Shown: piece by piece, positions 29,142 to 37,564 of the stretch | Position numbering within the stretch: position 1 is the first letter of the stretch | Layout of the letters: every line of letters begins with the position of its first letter | Assembly (NCBI GenBank): GCA_900119625.1 | Contig: FPKD01000008.1 | Location: 1-64,000 of the forward strand | Direction of reading: 5' to 3' | Source of the DNA: Olsenella sp. kh2p3 | GTDB taxonomy: Bacteria; Actinomycetota; Coriobacteriia; Coriobacteriales; Atopobiaceae | Length of the DNA: 64,000 bases | Position numbers and translations under genes: made by a program | The notes under the pieces: model-generated | Databases searched by the model: none | Told to the model about the DNA's origin: nothing | Seen by the model: the letters and a program-made list of their open reading frames with translations, nothing else

Positions 29142-30389
29142 TCAGTTATCGGCATCGAAAACAGACCGATTAATTCCATCGCTGTAGTCGGCCGCAACCA
29201 TTAGGGCGCAGTACACATCCGAATTCACGTTGAGAATCGTTCGTATAGCACCCACTGGATAAGTAAGCCCAGCGAAAATGCCAATACTATCAAGCGGCAG
29301 CCCAAGTTGCGGAACAATCATGGTCAGCGAAACCAAGTCGGCACCAGGTGCAACGGCATTTGCAAGCGAGAGAAGCGTGCAAATTACCGTTAGCGCAATC
29401 AGGTCTGCTCCCGCATAAGTAACCCCGTAGATCTGCGCAATTGTCAGCGATGTCACCGCAAGATGGATTGAGGCACCATTGGAATTGAGTGGCATGCCAA
29501 GAGGAAGCACAAGGTCTGCGATGTCCTCGCGAAGGCCGAGCCGTTCTTTGGCATCCTGCATCTCAATGGGAAGCGTCACGGCACTCGACGTAGTGGAGAG
29601 CGCCATTACGCTCATACGCCACATCTTTCGAATCAGGCGCGCCGGGGACAGCCTGCATCGCACGCACACGAGCGCGATCCACAGAATCATAAACACGAGG
29701 ACCGCACCGCCAAGGACGAGCAGGTACCGCAGGAGCGGTATAACGACCTCGGCACCCATGGATCCCACCATCGCGGATACGTAACAGAAAATGCCAACGG
29801 GGGCGACCTTCATGACCACTCGGATGATGTTGAGAATAAGAGCCCCGAGCTGAACAGTGAAGTCATAGACCACGCACTTGTTGTCATGAGCCTGCCGCCA
29901 GCCAGAGCAGACCAGACCCAGAGCGATTGCAAAGACAATGCACTGGACCATCGAACCATTGCCCATCGATGCAACGATATTGGATCCGAAGAAGCCAGAA
30001 ACGGTGTCCTGCCAAGTTCCGCTCGATGCTTCTGCCGTAGTCATCGCATTCTGGACCAGAGCAGAGTCAGCTAGACCGGCACCCGGCTGAAATAGCAGCG
30101 TGCAGGCAATACCAAATGCAGACGCCAGAATGGATGACGCAGCAAACCAAATGATGCCCTTTATTCCAATATCAGAAAGGTCCTTTGCGGTAAGACCACC
30201 GATGGCCTCGATGATGGTACACATGACAAACGGTACGATGCCCATCTGTACCAGGTGGAAGAAGATGTCGCCTATGAACTTAACGTTGTTCATCGGGTTA
30301 CCGACAAGTAGACCCACGATGAAGCCGGCGACCATCGATATGACAATGAGAAGCGTCGGGGATACTCTCTTGGACTTTTCAGCAGCCAT
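29142..30389 (-). CDS. Dicarboxylate/amino acid:cation symporter (DAACS), second copy
   Basis: 415 aa integral membrane carrier with about eight hydrophobic helices and two re-entrant-loop signatures: the serine-rich STTSSAVTLP and PLGMPLNSNGASIH. It resembles GltP/DctA carriers, which take up di- or monocarboxylates and amino acids with H+ or Na+. The usual NMDGT motif is replaced by LNSNGAS, so the substrate may be atypical. It is closely similar to the next gene upstream. Start at 30389 has AAGGAG seven bases upstream. In this operon it probably imports the carbamoylated substrate or exchanges it for the product. Confidence 0.87.
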   Translation of the reverse strand: MAAEKSKRVSPTLLIVISMVAGFIVGLLVGNPMNNVKFIGDIFFHLVQMGIVPFVMCTIIEAIGGLTAKDLSDIGIKGIIWFAASSILASAFGIACTLLFQPGAGLADSALVQNAMTTAEASSGTWQDTVSGFFGSNIVASMGNGSMVQCIVFAIALGLVCSGWRQAHDNKCVVYDFTVQLGALILNIIRVVMKVAPVGIFCYVSAMVGSMGAEVVIPLLRYLLVLGGAVLVFMILWIALVCVRCRLSPARLIRKMWRMSVMALSTTSSAVTLPIEMQDAKERLGLREDIADLVLPLGMPLNSNGASIHLAVTSLTIAQIYGVTYAGADLIALTVICTLLSLANAVAPGADLVSLTMIVPQLGLPLDSIGIFAGLTYPVGAIRTILNVNSDVYCALMVAADYSDGINRSVFDADN

Positions 30390-30415
30390 GGCTCACTCCT
30401 TCTTGTAATCGAAGG

Positions 30416-30446
30416 GGAGAGGCGCGGTGCCCCGTCGCACCTCTCC
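30416..30446. promoter_or_regulatory. Imperfect hairpin between the two symporter genes
   Basis: GGAGAGGCGCG... pairs with ...GCACCTCTCC around a short loop, in the 97 bp between the symporters. Possibly an mRNA stability structure that sets their relative levels. Confidence 0.4.
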
Positions 30447-30486
30447 GTTACACACGCTCTCCCTCCTCGGGGACCCGCGTACTTTC

Positions 30487-31740
30487 CTATGCCTCGACCT
30501 GAGGCTCAGAGCTCTCCTTGTCGTAGAAGATTTCGGGATGGAGCTTGCCCTCGCTAGCAGAGACCATCAGGCAGGTGTACACATCGCCGTCGACATTGAG
30601 GATGGTGCGAAGTGCACCGGTGGGGTACTCAAGACCAGCAAAGATGGCAATGGACTCCATGGGCAGACCAAGCTGAGGAACAATCATGGTCATAGAGACC
30701 AGAGATGCGCCCGGAGAAACTGCGTTGGCCAGGGAGAGCAGGAAGGAAACAATCCACACGTAGACAAGCTGGCCACCGCTGAAGGTCACTCCATAAATCT
30801 GAGCAATCGTCAGGGCCGTCACGGCAAGGTGAATAGCAGCGCCGTTGGAGTTGAGCGGCATGCCAAGAGCCATAAGGAGGTCGGCGATTTCAGGATCAGC
30901 GCCAAGCTTGGACTTGGTATCCTCGAGGGCAGTCGGCAGGGTTACGGCAGAGGAGATTGTGCCCAGCGCAAGGGCGCTCATGGGCCACATCCTCTGGATA
31001 AGACGGATGGGATTGTACTTGCAACGGACAGCCACGAGGGTAATCCAGATGGCGAACATGATTGCAACTGCAATGGCCATGACAACGAGATACATTGCAA
31101 CAGGAATGAGGACGGCAAGGCCAAGGCTGCCAATCATTGCGCTCACGTAGCAGAAGATGCCAATGGGGGCGATCTTCATAACCGCTCGGATGATGTTAAG
31201 GATGAGCTTGGAGAGCTGGCTGCAGACGTCGTAGACAAGGCACTGGTTGTCATGGGTCCTACGCCAAGCTGAGCACGCAAGGCCAAGTGCGATGGCGAAA
31301 ACGATGCACTGGACCATCGAGCCGTTGCTCATAGAAGAAACGATATTCGAGCCGAAGAATCCGCTAATCGTGTCCTGGAAGGTAACACTTGAAGACTGAT
31401 AGTCGACAGAAGCAGTTGCCGCCTCAATGCCTGCGCCAGGCTGGATAAGGATTGTAAGGACGAGACCGATGCCAGCGGCGAGAAGCGACGAAGCGGCAAA
31501 CCAGCCGATGCCCTTCAGCCCATAGCCGGAAAGGGCCTTTGCATCAAGAGCACCAACTGCCTCGATAATGGTGCACATCACGAAGGGAATGATGCCCATC
31601 TGAACCAGATGGAAGAAGATATCGCCTATGAACTTTACGTTGTTCATCGGCTCACCGACAATGAATCCGACAACAACTCCTAGCACCATAGAAATGACGA
31701 TGAGCGTCGTCGAGCTAACTCCCTTTTTCTTCTCTGCCAT
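30487..31740 (-). CDS. Dicarboxylate/amino acid:cation symporter (DAACS), first copy
   Basis: 417 aa, same family and layout as the downstream copy: GTISSAVTLP and ALGMPLNSNGAAIH. The two share long identical stretches, for example MNNVKFIGDIFFHLVQMGI and IVPQLGLP, showing a tandem duplication. The ends differ most. Start at 31740 is 16 bp after the AllH-like stop, so it is firmly in the operon. Two carriers may serve substrate uptake and product export, or two related substrates. Confidence 0.88.
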   Translation of the reverse strand: MAEKKKGVSSTTLIVISMVLGVVVGFIVGEPMNNVKFIGDIFFHLVQMGIIPFVMCTIIEAVGALDAKALSGYGLKGIGWFAASSLLAAGIGLVLTILIQPGAGIEAATASVDYQSSSVTFQDTISGFFGSNIVSSMSNGSMVQCIVFAIALGLACSAWRRTHDNQCLVYDVCSQLSKLILNIIRAVMKIAPIGIFCYVSAMIGSLGLAVLIPVAMYLVVMAIAVAIMFAIWITLVAVRCKYNPIRLIQRMWPMSALALGTISSAVTLPTALEDTKSKLGADPEIADLLMALGMPLNSNGAAIHLAVTALTIAQIYGVTFSGGQLVYVWIVSFLLSLANAVSPGASLVSMTMIVPQLGLPMESIAIFAGLEYPTGALRTILNVDGDVYTCLMVSASEGKLHPEIFYDKESSEPQVEA

Positions 31741-31756
31741 CGTTCTCACTTTCCTT

Positions 31757-32638
31757 TCACATGGTCTGTCGTACATGTCTTATGTGCCAAATGCGTCTGG
31801 GGGCCGAACAACCTCCTCCCAGCTCAGCTCTCAACGCGAGCTCAAGACCCCAAAGTCCGTCGGCTCCCGAGGTGTGCCCGACCGCGAGGAGCCGCCTGAT
31901 TGTTCCCCCAACCAACGCTCCATTCTTCAACCCGCTTGCCAGCTCGATGAACTCTTGATTCGCATATCCTTCGCTCGTCGCCCTGAGGTATGCCGCACTG
32001 ACATCAGTGGTGCGTTCAAGGTCCTCCCCGGCTATCGCCTCGCAGAATTCGTTGCCAACCCCTCCCATGAGAAGGCCGATGCCATAGCCCACGAGCACGT
32101 CATCTCCCGAGGGAGTAAGGCCGAGTCCACGACCCAGCAGATACGAGATACTGGCCTGGCGTAGTTCGTCGGTATCCGCCCCTTCTGACAGGACTCGCGC
32201 CACTCGCTCTAGCGTTTCGTCTGCCGGTAAGCCTAGGCGTCCTTCAAGCGAAAGCCCCTCGAGCTTGCAGAGCAGATCACCTCTCTGAACGACATCCAGA
32301 TACGGGACGCGACAGGGGACAACCTGTAGCGCGCCCAGGTGCACCTGAAGAACAACTCCTGCTCCATACACTCGCAGGACACCATCGCGAACCGTTGCTC
32401 TTCCACCAACTTGAGCGCATCCCAACAGCGAATGCAGGCATTCCTCAGGCAGGGCAATCCCAAGAACCGAAAGTCCATCTCTCGTAAGCCCAAGGTGAAG
32501 AAGCAAGCCCGGCAGGCTCACGTTCAGACTCGACGAGAACACACTGTGCACTGACCCGCTGATCTGACCTCTCATGCGGGCGAGGGCGTAATCGCTGACG
32601 GTGCCCTCGCCCGTCCAATCTATGAGCCCGGCGCTCAC
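31757..32638 (-). CDS. AllH-like DUF2877 protein (oxamate carbamoyltransferase subunit)
   Basis: 293 aa. The motif GLGLTPSGDDVLVGYG is the DUF2877 hallmark (YlbF/AllH). In E. coli AllH works with AllF and AllG as the oxamate carbamoyltransferase of anaerobic allantoin use. GTG start at 32638, one base past the fusion-gene stop, implies coupled synthesis with the AllFG fusion. The rest of the sequence has no motif I recognise. Assignment rests on this motif and the context. Confidence 0.82.
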   Translation of the reverse strand: MSAGLIDWTGEGTVSDYALARMRGQISGSVHSVFSSSLNVSLPGLLLHLGLTRDGLSVLGIALPEECLHSLLGCAQVGGRATVRDGVLRVYGAGVVLQVHLGALQVVPCRVPYLDVVQRGDLLCKLEGLSLEGRLGLPADETLERVARVLSEGADTDELRQASISYLLGRGLGLTPSGDDVLVGYGIGLLMGGVGNEFCEAIAGEDLERTTDVSAAYLRATSEGYANQEFIELASGLKNGALVGGTIRRLLAVGHTSGADGLWGLELALRAELGGGCSAPRRIWHIRHVRQTM

Positions 32639-32641
32639 GCG

Positions 32642-35600
32642 TTACTCGATACCGAGCTTGGCACAGTACGCTTCAAGCGCCTTCTCGAAGCATGCGAGGG
32701 GAGCCCTCACGGTACCTGCGCCGACCTGTCCGACACCGGCGTTCTTATGGGCGATGCCCGTATTGATGAGGGGCGTAATGCCCGTTGCCACAACCTTTCG
32801 AATATCAATGCCGAGACACGTACCCTTGAAGTCCCATGTGGGAATTGTCCAGTTGGGGTTGTGAGTCACGCAGATGCGCTCCATTTCGTTGGAAATGTTC
32901 AGTGCGTCCTCAAACCCGCCTGCGCCCACGAATCGGGTTACGCCAGGTGCCGCCACCATCGCCATGCCACCAACGCCAACGGTCTCGGTAATCGAAGAGT
33001 CGCCATTATCCGGGCAACCGTCTTCCTCACTAAATCCAGCGAAGTAGAGCCCGCGCGGCGTGTTGACCGGAGCGGTGAACCATTCGTCACCGCAGGCGCC
33101 AATGCGCACGCCAAACTCGTATCCATTGCGAGTCATCGTGGTGACAACGCAGCTCTCCTCGTCCTTGCGTGCGTAGTCGACGATGGATTTACCCGTAGCC
33201 ATCATCACATTGAGGAAGAATTGATCAGTGTCGGCTAGGAACTGAATCACGCGCTGCTTGGCATCCTCGGGAACATCAGTCTTGACAATGAGGGGGGCAA
33301 CTTCCTTTAGGAAGTTGAGGGATGCTGCCATGTTGCGCTGGTGGAATTCGTCTCCCTGCGTAATTGCACGCGCGATAAGGGCGCTGAGGTTGATGCCGCC
33401 CTCCTTAAGCTTAAGCGCCTTGGAAAGAACCGGGCCGAGCTCATCCGCCATCCAGTGGAGCCTGTCGACGACCTCCTGGCTATATGCGCCGAAGCGAAGA
33501 ACCTTTCCAATTCCCTCGTTCATAGTGCAATACGCAACCGTATCATCAACCATGTTGCGGACAACGAGAACGGCCATGTTCGCCGAGGTGATGCCACCCA
33601 TAGGGCCAACGGCATGGACGTGATGACAGGGGATAAACTCGACCTCGCCGGACTCGAGGAGCTTTAGCGCCTCGTCCTCAGTCTTTGCCCAGCCCTCAAA
33701 CAAAGCCGCGCCGATGCAGGATCCCCTCATCGGCCCCATCATGTGTTCCCAGGTGATGGGAGGACCAGAGTGCAGCAACGTCTTCTTCTCCCTGTTGAGC
33801 TCAGGAATCACGGTCTTGGCGGGAACCACATCGACGAGGAACGGCTGAGAGTTCTTGAACCTCTCGACCATACGAGCATTTGCTGCATCAATCTCATCGC
33901 GGCGCTTATCCAGCTCGTCGAGCAGGTGAATCATGCGCTTGTTGCCGCCCGCAAGAGGCTTCCAGTTAAACTGCACCGTCTCTGCCCCATAGGTGCGCAA
34001 CGACTCATTGAAGCTCTTAACGCCAACATTGATGATGCGCGGAGTAGTGTCAAGCAGTTCGGTCACCTGCGCGCTGGGCTTTGGCAGGGGCGACGGATCC
34101 TTTATCTCGTACGGGACGACATCGCGGTCCTTCTCAGTAAAGTGAATGCCCTTAAGCTCAAGTGCCAGACGAATAGCACGTGCGTTTGAGGTCTCCATAA
34201 TGGCGCCGGCCTCACGAAGCTCCTCAAAGGACTTTTGGTAGTCCTGCGGATCGTTCTCGGTACCGGTGACAGAGCCAACGAAGTAGAGTTCCCTGCCCTC
34301 GCTCTTAGCTTTCTCGAGCTGCTCCTTGATTACGGGAGCAAGCGCGCCTGCCATATCCGGATGACAGCCGTAGCCAAGCATGCAGTCAAAGAGAATGACC
34401 CCCGTGGACTCCATGGCAGCGTACTTTCGGATGTAATTGATACGAACCTCGGGATCGATCATGGGGTGAGGCTTGCCCTGCGTATAGATGTCATCACCAA
34501 GATCAATCACGTCATAGCCCTTGGCGTGAAGGATATAGCCATCCTCCTTGACAACACCGCCCAAGTCGAGTGCCTCAGAAACAAGCATTCCGGCTTCGTT
34601 TGCCAGGGTTCCGCCAGAGTAGAGACCAATGACCGTCTTGTTCTCGGGAAGAGGCTTGTCGCACGTAAAGTCCAGAGGCTCGAGGTAATTCTTCTTCACG
34701 GGATCACCGTTCGCAAGGTCAACGGCAATGCGCGCAGTCTCCTCGAGGGTATGGGCGAGATAGACCTTGCCAAGGTGATGCTCGGGCTTCTCACCTAAGA
34801 AGATGGCAACAACGGGCTTTGTACACTTCTCCAGAAGATCAACAACCTCATCGCGAACCTCCGGCGCGGGAGGCTTGGAGATGACACAGATGACATCGGT
34901 CGGCTCGTGGTTCTCAAGGCCCACGATGGCATCCTTCACCGTGATGGCCCCAACCTCGGCGCTAAGGTCACGACCGCCGGTACCGATGGCATGGATGAGA
35001 CCGCCGCCAAGGCGGTCGATGATGGCGGCGACCTCTTGGATACCGGTTCCCGACGCGCCCACGATACCAATGTTGCCAGGTTTCGAAACGTTCGTGAATG
35101 CAATGGGAATAGACGAGATGACACCGGTGCCACAGTCCGGCCCCATGAGCATGAGGCCCTTCTCATGGGCCTTGCGCTTAAGACGCACCTCATCATCAAG
35201 TGAAATGTTGTCCGAGAACGAGAACACGTTGAGCCCACGGTCGAGTGCCTTCTCAATCTCGGGCGCAGTGTATTCTCCGGGCGTGGAAAAGAGAGCTAGA
35301 TTGGCATCTGGGAGTGCCTTCAGGGCATCGTCCCAGTTGGTAACCTCCTTCAAATCAGGCTCGTCCTTCTTAACTGACAAATCCGAAAGGAATTCCTCCG
35401 TCTTCGTGAGAACCGCATCAAGAACGCTGGGATCTTCGGAATCAACGACGACAACCATGTCGCTGGGGTTAGCAGCTTCTGCCTCTGGCGTGAGCAGCCC
35501 CGCATTTTTGAAAATGTCTTTGTTTGCGTCTGTCCCCATCATGATCTGACTCTTCGTCACACCATCGAGGGAATTGATCTTGTTGGTAAGCAGCATCAGG

Positions 35601-35647
35601 TTGATGGAATCCTGGTAGCTATTCTTCTTGACCACCGTTTGGAGCAT
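32642..35647 (-). CDS. AllF-AllG fusion: FdrA-like acyl-CoA-synthetase fold joined to DUF1116
   Basis: 1001 aa. Residues 1-525 match FdrA/AllF: VVKKNSYQDSINLMLLTNKI at the start, a succinyl-CoA-synthetase-like nucleotide fold (GNIGIVGASGTGIQEV, 191-206; AIGTGGRDLSAEVG, 220-233) and a second ligase-like half (GLYSGGTLANEAG, 341-353; LGYGCHPDMAGAL, 424-436). Residues about 530-1001 match YlbE/AllG (DUF1116): GPPITWEHMMGPMRGSCIGA, FIPCHHVHAVGPMGGIT and MATGKSIVDYA. In E. coli these are separate genes (allF, allG). The start at 35647 has GGAGG five bases upstream and matches FdrA N-termini; an open extension to 35902 is low-complexity. Presumed reaction: phosphorolytic carbamoyl transfer giving carbamoyl phosphate plus oxamate or an analogue. 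Confidence 0.88.
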   Translation of the reverse strand: MLQTVVKKNSYQDSINLMLLTNKINSLDGVTKSQIMMGTDANKDIFKNAGLLTPEAEAANPSDMVVVVDSEDPSVLDAVLTKTEEFLSDLSVKKDEPDLKEVTNWDDALKALPDANLALFSTPGEYTAPEIEKALDRGLNVFSFSDNISLDDEVRLKRKAHEKGLMLMGPDCGTGVISSIPIAFTNVSKPGNIGIVGASGTGIQEVAAIIDRLGGGLIHAIGTGGRDLSAEVGAITVKDAIVGLENHEPTDVICVISKPPAPEVRDEVVDLLEKCTKPVVAIFLGEKPEHHLGKVYLAHTLEETARIAVDLANGDPVKKNYLEPLDFTCDKPLPENKTVIGLYSGGTLANEAGMLVSEALDLGGVVKEDGYILHAKGYDVIDLGDDIYTQGKPHPMIDPEVRINYIRKYAAMESTGVILFDCMLGYGCHPDMAGALAPVIKEQLEKAKSEGRELYFVGSVTGTENDPQDYQKSFEELREAGAIMETSNARAIRLALELKGIHFTEKDRDVVPYEIKDPSPLPKPSAQVTELLDTTPRIINVGVKSFNESLRTYGAETVQFNWKPLAGGNKRMIHLLDELDKRRDEIDAANARMVERFKNSQPFLVDVVPAKTVIPELNREKKTLLHSGPPITWEHMMGPMRGSCIGAALFEGWAKTEDEALKLLESGEVEFIPCHHVHAVGPMGGITSANMAVLVVRNMVDDTVAYCTMNEGIGKVLRFGAYSQEVVDRLHWMADELGPVLSKALKLKEGGINLSALIARAITQGDEFHQRNMAASLNFLKEVAPLIVKTDVPEDAKQRVIQFLADTDQFFLNVMMATGKSIVDYARKDEESCVVTTMTRNGYEFGVRIGACGDEWFTAPVNTPRGLYFAGFSEEDGCPDNGDSSITETVGVGGMAMVAAPGVTRFVGAGGFEDALNISNEMERICVTHNPNWTIPTWDFKGTCLGIDIRKVVATGITPLINTGIAHKNAGVGQVGAGTVRAPLACFEKALEAYCAKLGIE

Positions 35648-35880
35648 GAGGACCTCCCTGAAATAGCGGTTCTTCATCATGCTGAGGTTGTGGTCCGGCC
35701 GGAGCCCACGACCTCCCTTGACGTGACGCCTCAAGTTTCTCGTTGGTGGTCGAAATGGTCTTGTGCTGTTGCGGATAAGGTTTTGCGGATTCTTTTTCCC
35801 GAATTGGAAAAGCTCTGATAAACATCCCCGACTATTCTGCAAGTTAAACTCACGAATCGAACTGTTAGTTGGGAGGTCAT
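35648..35880. promoter_or_regulatory. Divergent control region of the AllFG operon and pucR
   Basis: 233 bp between divergently transcribed genes, AT-richer than average. It contains an inverted repeat TTTTCC-CGAATT-GGAAAA (35794-35811) and a direct repeat TTGCGGAT at 35769 and 35783. These are the best candidates for regulator binding. No clear consensus promoter was identified. Confidence 0.55.
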
Positions 35881-37533
35881 ATGGCGGAATCAGCTCGGCC
35901 ACAAAGTAGACGGCAAATGATAATGAGAGATGTTTTGCGTCTACCTTCTTTGGAGGGAGCAGAGGTTCTCGCCGGCAATTCCGGACTTGATCGTGAAGTC
36001 ACGAATGCAATGGTTATGGAAGGCCCCGATATCGAGAAATGGGGAAGACCAGGCCTCGTCCTTGTCACAAGTCTCTTCGCGCTCATACCCCTTGACCCCA
36101 ACGAACGGCTTGAGTTCTTTGACAAGGTCGCAGGCATTGGCATAGCAGGGATTATTTACAAGCCAGGCAGAACGCCGGTGGAGCTTCTCCAGCCTTCTCT
36201 CGCCGCCTGCGAAGCTCGCTCGATCCCATTTGTCCAGATGAAGTCAACTGTCAACTTCGAGGCAGTACTCATGGATGTCATGGGTACCGTCATTGATTCC
36301 AACGCACAGCTCCTCGACAGCTTCTATGAAACCCACCGGAAGACCATGCGCCTTGCCCTCAAACAGCCAAGCATCTACGAGGTTGTCTCTCAGCTAAAAG
36401 AGCGAATGGGTTGTGAGGTCAGTTTCTTCAATAAGATCGACGAGGCACATGTTGGAACCGAGAACAACGTATGCAATTTCGAGTCGATGGAGCTTTCTGA
36501 GTTTCGCTACCAGCGCTACCAAACAAACCGCTACTACAATGCGACGCTCCGTTATTCGGACTCATATTCCGAACGCGCGTTGGCAGTCAATATCCCCAGT
36601 CAATCGATCAGCTCTTGCTATCTCGTCGTGCACACAACGCCAGAAGATGTATCAGCGTTCCAGCGCATGACGATAGACAACTACGTGAATCTTCTCTCGA
36701 TTGAACTTCTCAAGCAAGAGGCGCTTAACCAGCAGCTTTACAACAGGAACAATATGCTTGTCCACGACCTCCTCCATGGTCGTTACATTTCGAACAGCGA
36801 AGTAGACGGAGCAATTGAGGAGCTTGGCATTGGCACTCACGCCCTCTACCAGGTGATGCTGCTGAGGGTCTCGGTCTCCGATCCCTCCCAGACGGAAAGA
36901 ATGCGGGACCTGCTGAGGACTTTCCAGCGCAGGATTCACCGGCTGTATCCCAATTCGGTCTTTTTCGAGAGCAACAACCGCCTCTCGTTTATTCGCAATC
37001 ATACGTCTGGGTCCATCGGGTTTGATGACCGTGAGATAACCACCATTCTCAACGGCATGCACAACGACGATTCCCAGCCGCATTTCTCTCACCTGCTCCT
37101 ACTTTCAAGCAACGTCGGTCGTTACGACATTCCGGAGGCGAATGCAGAAGTCCTCTCCGTCTACAAATTGTTCGACGCCGACCAGCTTGCCAACCGCTGC
37201 GTTAAATACGAGGACCTCGGCCTCCTGAAGTTCCTGATTGACATTGGGGACTCCTCAAAGCTCGCCTCGTATATCGATTCGCGCGTCAGCCGTCTCAGGC
37301 GAGAGAGCCCCGAAGGCTTCCAAACCCTCGTAACGCTATGCAAGTGCGAGTGCAGCTATAGTGCCGCAGCAAGCCAGCTTTTCGTTCATCCAAAGACGGT
37401 CCGCTATCGCATCGAGCGCATTCGCAATGAGTACGGAATCGACGTCCATAATTCGGACGACTTAATGCAGGTCCTTCTCACGGAGAAAATCGTTATGCTG
37501 CTTGGTCCCAACTGGAAACCATTGGCAGATTAG
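35881..37533 (+). CDS. PucR-family transcriptional regulator
   Basis: 550 aa. The N-terminal PucR domain (about 15-135) has RDVLRLPSLEGAEVLAGNSG and PGLVLVTSLFAL. The C-terminal HTH_30 domain (485-550) has CSYSAAASQLFVHPKTVRYRIERI. PucR proteins control purine and allantoin catabolism or related nitrogen genes in response to pathway intermediates. It is divergent from the AllFG operon, so it probably regulates that operon and itself. Start at 35881 has GGGAGG five bases upstream. Confidence 0.92.
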   Translation: MAESARPQSRRQMIMRDVLRLPSLEGAEVLAGNSGLDREVTNAMVMEGPDIEKWGRPGLVLVTSLFALIPLDPNERLEFFDKVAGIGIAGIIYKPGRTPVELLQPSLAACEARSIPFVQMKSTVNFEAVLMDVMGTVIDSNAQLLDSFYETHRKTMRLALKQPSIYEVVSQLKERMGCEVSFFNKIDEAHVGTENNVCNFESMELSEFRYQRYQTNRYYNATLRYSDSYSERALAVNIPSQSISSCYLVVHTTPEDVSAFQRMTIDNYVNLLSIELLKQEALNQQLYNRNNMLVHDLLHGRYISNSEVDGAIEELGIGTHALYQVMLLRVSVSDPSQTERMRDLLRTFQRRIHRLYPNSVFFESNNRLSFIRNHTSGSIGFDDREITTILNGMHNDDSQPHFSHLLLLSSNVGRYDIPEANAEVLSVYKLFDADQLANRCVKYEDLGLLKFLIDIGDSSKLASYIDSRVSRLRRESPEGFQTLVTLCKCECSYSAAASQLFVHPKTVRYRIERIRNEYGIDVHNSDDLMQVLLTEKIVMLLGPNWKPLAD

Positions 37534-37564
37534 CGTCCAGGGGTACGCTGACGGGAGCATTCTC

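Noticed and set aside
35648..35902. 85-residue N-terminal extension of the AllF-AllG fusion
   Set aside because: FdrA proteins begin at the equivalent of 35647, which has GGAGG five bases upstream. The extension would overlap the start of pucR.
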